A stretch of 11,824 nucleotides of DNA from Candidatus Colicola caccequi (GTDB taxonomy: Bacteria > Bacteroidota > Bacteroidia > Bacteroidales > Paludibacteraceae). Location of the stretch: the NCBI GenBank assembly GCA_018065205.1, contig JAGHTR010000203.1, forward strand, positions 1 to 11,824, read 5' to 3'. Shown piece by piece: positions 6,298-11,824 of this stretch (within the stretch, counting starts at the first letter, position 1; every line of letters begins with the position of its first letter). The notes under the pieces are model-generated. The model was given only the letters and a program-made list of their open reading frames with translations. It had not been told where the DNA came from and searched no databases. The position numbers were made by a program, and so were the translations under genes.

Positions 6298-8584
6298 ATT
6301 TCGTGTGATCTTTGTAATTGTCAATGATTTTTTGGCATGCTTCAATAGACAGTTCGTCTATATTGCAGTTCTTAGATAGTTTATAATTGCCTTGCGCGGT
6401 TTTGAGGTAAAGACCATATTGCCCTCGCATGATTTGGAAATCGCCTATCTGACGAATGGGTAATGCCTGGTCGGCTTTAGCGTTCAGCATAGCTTGTACC
6501 GTTGCCGGAGTGAGATCACCAATGGAAGTTGTCCGGGGTACAGAAAGATACTGATCACCACATTTAATATAAGGTCCAAACTTACCGGTGCCATAGATGA
6601 CCTCTTTGCCGCCCAATAAGAAGAGCACTTTATTCTTGGCTTCTTTAAATAATTCCAATGCCTGCTCCAGTGTGATGGTGTAGATGGATTGTCCCGGTTG
6701 CAGACTGGCAAACCGAGGTTTACCATTGTCGGCTACACCTAATTGAACGCAAGGTCCGATCTTGCTAATCTTAGCTAAAACCGGTGCACCGCTAACAGGG
6801 TCGGTACCTAACGTACGGCTTGCCATCTTGCCGGCCGGGATATGTTGGATAGCCGGATGGAATTTCTGATAGAATGTATCTACCGTCTTAACCCAATCGG
6901 CCTTGCCCGCTGCTACTTTATCAAAATTCTCTTCCTCGTTGGCAGTGAAGTCAAAACTAAGGATATCGGGGAATTGTTGCACTAAAAAGTCGTTTGTTAA
7001 TCGGCCTAAGTCAGTGGGGATCAGTTTTTGTGCATCATGACCAAATAACTCAGGCCGCTGTTTGAGGGCTAACCTGCCATTGCGCATGGTTAAGATAGAA
7101 ATAATGCGTTTCTCTCCGGGCACAGACCCCTTAATCGCATACTTGCGCGATTGAATCGTTTCAATGATAGTGGCATAGGTGGAAGGACGACCGATTCCTA
7201 ATTCTTCCATCCTCTTCACCAATGCTGCTTCGGTATAGCGGATAGGTGGTTTGGTATATTGTTCGGTAGCTATGTATTCATTACAAGCCAATGCCATTCC
7301 TTTGTCTAAATGTGGCAACACAGTGGTGGCTTCTGCATTTTCATCATCGGTAGATTGGATGTAAACACGCATGAAACCGTCAAACAAAATAACTTCGCCC
7401 ACTGCCACAAAAGCATAGTCGGTATCGGGTGAAGTAATCTCGACGCGGGTGGTCTCGGTTTCAGCATCCGCCATCTGGGATGCTAACGTGCGTTTCCATA
7501 TCAGTTCATACAACCGTTTCTCATCCGCAGTACGTCCTGCTTGCCGTTGATTCATATAGGTGGGGCGAATAGCCTCGTGCGCCTCTTGTGCACCCTTGCT
7601 GACCGTTTTATATTGACGTGTACGCGAGTATTTTTCTCCGTATTCATCGATAATCTCCTTCTTACATGCACCGATGGCTAAGGAACTGAGGTTAACCGAG
7701 TCTGTACGCATATAAGTAATATGACCGGCCTCATATAGCGATTGGGCTAAACGCATCGTTCTGCTGACCGGGAACTTCAGTTTACGTGCAGCCTCCTGTT
7801 GCAAGGACGATGTGGTAAATGGTGGAGCCGGCTGACGCTTAGCCGGTTTGGTCTGGATCTGGGATATGGAGAACTGTGTTTGACTGCATACATCCAGGAA
7901 CTCTTTAGCCTGTTGTTGCGTAGCAAAACGATGGTTCAGTTCAGTCTGAATAACCACGTCTTGTCCATCCTTGTTTTTCCCGATGAATTCAGCCGTTATG
8001 CGATATTGCTGCTGCTCCTTAAAATCCTCAATCTCACGTTCACGTTCCACAATCAGTCTAACGGCCACCGATTGCACACGTCCGGCACTGAGTCCGGTGG
8101 CTACTTTGCGCCATAAAACGGGAGATAATTCAAATCCTACGATACGGTCAATGACTCGTCGTGCTTGCTGTGCATTCACCAGGTTATAGTCAATCTGACG
8201 GGGGTGAAGTAGAGCCTCTTGGATAGCAGTGGGAGTAATCTCATGAAAAACAATACGATGGGACTGCTCCTTGGGTAATTCCAGCACTTCCTGCAAATGC
8301 CATGCAATGGCTTCTCCCTCGCGGTCTTCATCACTTGCGAGCCATACGGTGTCGGCTTTTTTGACTTCTTGTCGCAGGGTATTCAGTAGTTGGTGTTTTT
8401 GTGCGTCAATAACGTAATTGGGACGATATTGGTTCTCAAAATCAATACCCATACTATTCTTACCAATACCTTCAATGTCTCGAATATGTCCTTGTGAGGA
8501 GAGTACGGTGTAATTCTTTCCTAAAAACTTCTCAATTGTTTTTGCCTTCGTGGGTGACTCTACTATAACTAAATTTTGACTCAT
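6278..8584 (-). CDS. topA: DNA topoisomerase I (type IA)
   Basis: A 768-residue enzyme that relaxes negative supercoils through a covalent 5'-phosphotyrosine. The Toprim domain is at the N-terminus: E9 and K13 in VESPTKAKTIEKF and acidic DEDREGE at 85-91. SAGRVQSVAVRL (167-177) and the active-site Y291 in HITYMRTDS follow, then ELGIGRPSTYATII (461-474). Instead of C4 zinc fingers, the C-terminus has three zinc-less topoisomerase repeats (about 590-630, 650-690, 705-745), marked by KIGPCVQLG, KFGPYIKCG and QYGLYLK; this form is common in Bacteroidota. The ATG at 8584 is chosen since homology starts at MSQNLVIVES and the 83 open codons upstream contain the promoter. A 14-bp AT palindrome (8583-8596) overlaps the start codon. 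It heads the operon topA-panD-tgt-lptF/G. Confidence 0.97.
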   Translation of the reverse strand: MSQNLVIVESPTKAKTIEKFLGKNYTVLSSQGHIRDIEGIGKNSMGIDFENQYRPNYVIDAQKHQLLNTLRQEVKKADTVWLASDEDREGEAIAWHLQEVLELPKEQSHRIVFHEITPTAIQEALLHPRQIDYNLVNAQQARRVIDRIVGFELSPVLWRKVATGLSAGRVQSVAVRLIVEREREIEDFKEQQQYRITAEFIGKNKDGQDVVIQTELNHRFATQQQAKEFLDVCSQTQFSISQIQTKPAKRQPAPPFTTSSLQQEAARKLKFPVSRTMRLAQSLYEAGHITYMRTDSVNLSSLAIGACKKEIIDEYGEKYSRTRQYKTVSKGAQEAHEAIRPTYMNQRQAGRTADEKRLYELIWKRTLASQMADAETETTRVEITSPDTDYAFVAVGEVILFDGFMRVYIQSTDDENAEATTVLPHLDKGMALACNEYIATEQYTKPPIRYTEAALVKRMEELGIGRPSTYATIIETIQSRKYAIKGSVPGEKRIISILTMRNGRLALKQRPELFGHDAQKLIPTDLGRLTNDFLVQQFPDILSFDFTANEEENFDKVAAGKADWVKTVDTFYQKFHPAIQHIPAGKMASRTLGTDPVSGAPVLAKISKIGPCVQLGVADNGKPRFASLQPGQSIYTITLEQALELFKEAKNKVLFLLGGKEVIYGTGKFGPYIKCGDQYLSVPRTTSIGDLTPATVQAMLNAKADQALPIRQIGDFQIMRGQYGLYLKTAQGNYKLSKNCNIDELSIEACQKIIDNYKDHTKYARKHS

Positions 8585-8634
8585 ATTATATAATATAAGG
8601 TGTCGATTCCTGATGTTTTTATCGTTTCGGGGTG

Positions 8635-8666
8635 CAAAAGTACAACTTTTTTTTTTATCTTGCAAA
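8635..8666 (-). promoter_or_regulatory. Bacteroidota-type promoter of the topA operon
   Basis: On the minus strand there is TTTG (8666-8663), 20 bases, then TACTTTTG (8642-8635) followed by CA. Thirteen bases, TTGTACTTTTGCA, are identical to the malQ promoter, and the spacer also contains a long A run (A10). The expected start near 8629 gives a leader of about 45 bases. Confidence 0.85.
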
Positions 8667-8678
8667 TTTATTTTTTTA

Positions 8679-8710
8679 TTTGTATATATCAAAAATATTT
8701 TGTATTTTTG
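8679..8710 (+). promoter_or_regulatory. Bacteroidota-type promoter of the nfeD-floA operon
   Basis: TTTG (8679-8682), 20 bases, then TATTTTTG (8703-8710) followed by CA. It diverges from the topA promoter, with 12 bases between the two -33 elements. The expected start near 8716 gives a leader of about 20 bases to the ATG at 8736. It also shows that upstream ATGs, open to 8613, are not used. Confidence 0.85.
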
Positions 8711-8735
8711 CAGTCTGAAAAAAAAATTAAGCATT

Positions 8736-9089
8736 ATGATGAACGTAATTTTTGTTATTTTACTAGCCATTGTAGGCGTTGTTTTACTTCTTATGGAGAT
8801 GTTCTTATTGCCGGGTTTTGGTATTGCCGGCATTTCCGGATTTGCTTCATTGGTTGGAGCAGTTGCTGTGGCCTATATTAAAATAGGTGCGGTAGCCGGA
8901 CATATTACCTTAGGGGCCTGTGTGCTGTTAGCGGCATTAGCCATCTATGGTTTTCTTAAATCGCATGCCTTGGAGAAAATGGCATTGGATACCACCATCG
9001 ACAGTAAGGTGGATCTGGCTGCTCCCGGTAAGAAGATTGAGAATCTGGAGGCTGAGGCTAAAAAGATGGATGAGCAGAATGCTAAATGA
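8736..9089 (+). CDS. NfeD-like membrane protein lacking the OB-fold domain
   Basis: A 117-residue protein with three helices (about 3-25, 28-49, 53-75) of the NfeD membrane module; LPGFGIAGISG (25-35) between helices 1 and 2 is the recognisable family motif. Short NfeD proteins usually pair with flotillin/SPFH partners and end in a roughly 60-residue OB-fold. Here the cytoplasmic part is only about 40 residues, and the last 20 (KKIENLEAEAKKMDEQNAK) are charged and likely helical. The 56 bases before floA have no room for a frameshifted OB-fold, so the domain is absent, not broken. The ATG at 8736 is followed directly by another at 8739; either could be used. It is first gene of the nfeD-floA-nitrilase-recJ unit. 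Confidence 0.8.
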   Translation: MMNVIFVILLAIVGVVLLLMEMFLLPGFGIAGISGFASLVGAVAVAYIKIGAVAGHITLGACVLLAALAIYGFLKSHALEKMALDTTIDSKVDLAAPGKKIENLEAEAKKMDEQNAK

Positions 9090-9145
9090 TAAATTATAAA
9101 TAACAAATAATAACCCAAGTATTAACCATTAAATTTTTTAGAAGT

Positions 9146-10129
9146 ATGCCAGAAGTATTTCAAGTTTTCGGGATTGTGGTATTAGCCATTCTCGTCATCA
9201 TTTTCTTTTATTATGTACCATTTATGCTGTGGGTTAATGCCCAAGTTAGTGGTGTTCGTATCTCTTTGATACAGCTGTTCTTAATGCGTATTCGTAAGGT
9301 GCCACCAACGAAGATTGTCAATTGTATGATTGAGGCTCATAAGGCCGGTCTGCAGGATGTTAAGCGTGATGGCTTAGAGGCGCACTACCTGGCCGGCGGT
9401 CATATTGAGCGCGTGGTGCATGCATTGGTAAGTGCCAACAAGGCTAACATCCAACTGACTTTCCAAATGGCTACTGCTATTGATTTGGCAGGTCGTGATG
9501 TATTTGAGGCTGTGCAGATGTCCGTTAATCCTAAGGTCATTGATACGCCTCCTGTAGCAGCAGTTGCTAAGGATGGTATTCAGTTGATCGCTAAGGCTCG
9601 TGTTACCGTTCGTGCTAATATCCGCCAATTAGTCGGTGGTGCCGGAGAGGACACTATCCTGGCTCGTGTAGGCGAAGGTATCGTTAGTTCGATTGGTTCG
9701 GCCGAAAGCCACAAGAGTGTGCTGGAGAATCCCGATAGTATATCTAAATTGGTGCTGTCTAAGGGACTGGATGCCGGTACGGCTTTTGAGATTCTCAGTA
9801 TTGATATTGCGGACATTGATGTAGGTAAGAACATTGGCGCACAACTGCAGATGGATCAGGCGGATGCCGATAAGAATATCGCTCAGGCTAAAGCCGAGGA
9901 ACGTCGTGCCATGGCTATTGCCAGTGAGCAGGAGATGAAAGCTAAGGCCCAAGAAGCTCGTGCTAAAGTGATTGAGGCCGAGGCTCTCGTGCCACAAGCA
10001 ATGGCTGAGGCTTTCAAGAAAGGCAATTTAGGAATAATGGATTATTACCGAATGGAGAATATCCAGGCGGATACTAAGATGCGTGATAGCATTGCTACTC
10101 CGGCAACGGCTACTCCTAAGAAGAAGTGA
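9146..10129 (+). CDS. floA: Flotillin-like protein FloA (UPF0365/SPFH)
   Basis: A 327-residue scaffold protein of membrane microdomains. An N-terminal hydrophobic hairpin (about 5-28) anchors it, an SPFH/band-7 domain follows (about 35-220; PPTKIVNCMIEAHKAG, ARVTVRANIRQLVGGAGE), then an Ala/Glu-rich helical region (about 230-290) typical of flotillin oligomerisation, and a conserved end with GNLGIMDYYRMENIQADTKMR. Length and layout agree with B. subtilis FloA (YqfA), which is also encoded next to an NfeD protein. The start at 9146 follows 56 non-coding AT-rich bases and agrees with family starts. The last codons (TPATATPKKK) are a low-complexity basic tail. Its stop overlaps the next gene as GTGA. 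Confidence 0.96.
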   Translation: MPEVFQVFGIVVLAILVIIFFYYVPFMLWVNAQVSGVRISLIQLFLMRIRKVPPTKIVNCMIEAHKAGLQDVKRDGLEAHYLAGGHIERVVHALVSANKANIQLTFQMATAIDLAGRDVFEAVQMSVNPKVIDTPPVAAVAKDGIQLIAKARVTVRANIRQLVGGAGEDTILARVGEGIVSSIGSAESHKSVLENPDSISKLVLSKGLDAGTAFEILSIDIADIDVGKNIGAQLQMDQADADKNIAQAKAEERRAMAIASEQEMKAKAQEARAKVIEAEALVPQAMAEAFKKGNLGIMDYYRMENIQADTKMRDSIATPATATPKKK

Positions 10130-10908
10130 TATTCAAAGTAGCGATACTGCAATATCCCATTTACTGGGCTGACAAGGCGAAAAACGTCGCCTTGTCGGTC
10201 AAGCGTATCCAACGGTTGGCGGGTAAAGCCGATGTGGCGTTATTGCCCGAGATGTTTACCACCGGGTTTTGCACCAACCGTCCGGAATTAGCCGAACCGG
10301 TAGATGGACCTACTATGCAGACGCTGCAACTAATCGCCAACCAAACAGGCGTGGCTATATGCGGTTCGTTCATTTGTTCCGAAAACGGACAACTATTTAA
10401 TCGTGGTTTCTTTCTGCGCCCTAACGATGCACCCACGTTTGTGGATAAGGCGCACCTTTATACTCATAGTGGTGAGGACCGATTCTTTACGGCGGGGCAG
10501 GATAGCAATGTGTTCTTCTATAAAGGTGTGGCGCTGCGCTTAGCCTTGTGCTATGATTTGCGTTTCCCTGTCTGGTTGCGCAATCGTGCCGAACAGATGT
10601 ATGATGTGCTGCTTGTGAGTGCCAACTGGCCGCAGATACGCATTCAATACTGGGATGCTTTGGTGCCGGCTCGCGCTACCGAGAACCAGTGTTACATAGC
10701 GGCCGCTAACCCGGTGGGGGATGATGGAATGGGTTTGCATTATAACGGACATTCGGTTGCTTACGATACACATCTCAATCCATTGGTGCATTTTAAGTCT
10801 AATGAGGCCGGAACACGCATTGCTGAATTTGATATCGACCAATTACACCACTACCGCTCCGTTCTGCCGTTATGGCAAGATGCGGATGGTTTTACAATCA
10901 ATAGATGA
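10126..10908 (+). CDS. Carbon-nitrogen hydrolase, YafV/omega-amidase type
   Basis: A 260-residue cytoplasmic nitrilase-superfamily hydrolase. The Glu-Lys-Cys triad is visible as E42 (LLPEMFTTGF), K108 (VDKAHLY) and C142 (LALCYDLRFPVW). The RFPVW after the cysteine and the compact length fit the YafV/Nit2 branch, which hydrolyses alpha-ketoglutaramate or alpha-ketosuccinamate as metabolite repair; that substrate is inferred from the subfamily. The start is the GTG at 10126, overlapping the floA stop by four bases: homology begins at once (FKVAILQYP) and no nearby ATG in frame would keep it. The TGA overlaps the recJ ATG by four bases, so translation is probably coupled on both sides. There is no obvious functional link with floA. 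Confidence 0.88.
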   Translation: MIFKVAILQYPIYWADKAKNVALSVKRIQRLAGKADVALLPEMFTTGFCTNRPELAEPVDGPTMQTLQLIANQTGVAICGSFICSENGQLFNRGFFLRPNDAPTFVDKAHLYTHSGEDRFFTAGQDSNVFFYKGVALRLALCYDLRFPVWLRNRAEQMYDVLLVSANWPQIRIQYWDALVPARATENQCYIAAANPVGDDGMGLHYNGHSVAYDTHLNPLVHFKSNEAGTRIAEFDIDQLHHYRSVLPLWQDADGFTINR

Positions 10909-11824
10909 CTTATAACTGGCAAATATGGCAACCTACTGAAGCCCAGCAGACGGCTACCCGTACGCTGGCGCAGGAACTGTCTATCTCCGAGGCTGCTGCA
11001 CGCATGTTGGTGCATCGGGGTATAATGACTGCGGACCAAGCGCGGCAGTATATCCGTCCTTCTTTGGCGGACCTGCATGACCCGATGCTGATGAAGGATA
11101 TGGATAAAGCCATTAACCGATTGGAAAAAGCCATTCGTAAGCGCGAACGAATCATGGTGTACGGTGACTACGATGTAGATGGTACAACGGCGGTCGCACT
11201 CATGTATTCGTTCCTCAAGATGTTAACGCCCGAAGTGGAGTTCTATATCCCCGATCGTTATACCGAAGGTTATGGCATCTCGTTCAAGGGCATCGATGTG
11301 GCTCAGCAGAACGGATGCACGCTAATCGTGGCATTAGACTGCGGCATCAAGGCGGTGGATAAGGCCGAATATGCTACGCAAAAAGGCATTGACCTGATTG
11401 TTTGTGACCACCATACGCCCGGTGACCAATTACCTCAATGCGTTGCGGTACTTAATATGAAACGCAAGGACTGCGAATACCCCTTCAAGGAGTTGAGCGG
11501 ATGCGGAGTAGGATTTAAGTTGGTGCAAGGCTATGCCATCACGCATGGCATAACCGAACAAAAAATGGCACCTCTATTGCCCCTGTTGGCTATGTCCATC
11601 GCGTCGGATATTGTCTCGATGACCGGAGAGAACAGAGTATTAGCCTATTTCGGTCTCAAGCAGATGAATCTGGCCCCATCTATTGGTATTCAGGCTATCA
11701 TGGATGTGGCAGGTATAGAGAAAGGCAAAATAACCATTAGTGACCTCATCTTCAAGATTGGTCCGCGCATCAATGCCAGTGGACGTATGCGTACCGGAGC
11801 AGAGGCAGTTAAACTGCTTATCAC
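10905..11824 (+). CDS. recJ: Single-stranded-DNA exonuclease RecJ (5' part, cut by window end)
   Basis: The frame is open from the ATG at 10905 to the window edge (306 codons), about the first half of a typical 570-residue RecJ. RecJ degrades single-stranded DNA 5' to 3' in recombination and mismatch repair. DHH-family metal-binding motifs appear in order: GDYDVDG (87-93), LDCG with D145, CDHHTPG with DHH at 168-170, and SIASDIVSM (231-239). The NASGRM motif (290-295) follows. No catalytic residue is missing in the visible part. The ATG overlaps the nitrilase stop as ATGA. It is the fourth gene of the rightward operon; what follows cannot be seen. Confidence 0.96.
   Translation, partial: MTYNWQIWQPTEAQQTATRTLAQELSISEAAARMLVHRGIMTADQARQYIRPSLADLHDPMLMKDMDKAINRLEKAIRKRERIMVYGDYDVDGTTAVALMYSFLKMLTPEVEFYIPDRYTEGYGISFKGIDVAQQNGCTLIVALDCGIKAVDKAEYATQKGIDLIVCDHHTPGDQLPQCVAVLNMKRKDCEYPFKELSGCGVGFKLVQGYAITHGITEQKMAPLLPLLAMSIASDIVSMTGENRVLAYFGLKQMNLAPSIGIQAIMDVAGIEKGKITISDLIFKIGPRINASGRMRTGAEAVKLLI

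Noticed and set aside
6278..6900. Loss of TopA zinc fingers as an anomaly
   Set aside because: Zinc-less C-terminal topoisomerase repeats are a common alternative form in this phylum.
8583..8596. 14-bp perfect palindrome ATATTATATAATAT over the topA start codon
   Set aside because: It consists only of A and T, so pairing is weak and chance is likely in an AT-rich Bacteroidota leader; noted under topA but not proposed as an operator.
8585..8833. 83-codon N-terminal extension of topA
   Set aside because: It covers both divergent promoters and the start of nfeD, and TopA homology begins at the ATG at 8584.
9374..9997. Leftward open frames of 84-122 codons within floA
   Set aside because: They are shadows of the floA coding strand with overlapping frames and no start signals.

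Overview
The window looks like core chromosome of a Bacteroidota (Bacteroidales) bacterium. Three things point there. The four promoters I can read all have the Bacteroidota form TTTG, 20 bases, TAnnTTTGCA, instead of the E. coli -35/-10 form. Starts lack obvious Shine-Dalgarno sequences. The gene content (a DPE2-like MalQ with two starch-binding domains, short NfeD plus FloA, Tgt beside an LptF/G permease) is typical of the group. No CRISPR array, transposase, rRNA or complete tRNA was found.

Layout. Positions 1-66 hold the last 21 codons of an unidentified rightward gene. Positions 67-240 are AT-rich and non-coding; they end in a perfect T-arm plus acceptor strand of a tRNA (212-236) with no 5' half, followed at once by a bidirectional terminator (241-272). 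This looks like an attachment-site scar. malQ (279-2867, minus) ends on that terminator and diverges from a small membrane protein related to the lysylphosphatidylglycerol synthase/flippase family (2991-3737, plus). That gene converges with a leftward operon, and the two stop codons abut as TAATTA.

The leftward operon, topA-panD-tgt-lptF/G (8584 down to 3738), has an overlap at every junction (20, 1 and 4 bases). It joins DNA topology, beta-alanine/CoA synthesis, queuosine tRNA modification and LPS transport under one visible promoter. Divergent from topA runs nfeD-floA-nitrilase-recJ (8736 to beyond 11824), whose last two junctions are 4-base overlaps (GTGA, ATGA). recJ is cut by the window end.

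I see no clearly undescribed system. The points most worth a second look are the tRNA 3' fragment with terminator, a tRNA-guanine transglycosylase lacking three of the four zinc ligands, an NfeD without its OB-fold domain next to floA, and a flippase-like protein whose middle membrane segment is replaced by a short Ser/Asp-rich stretch.
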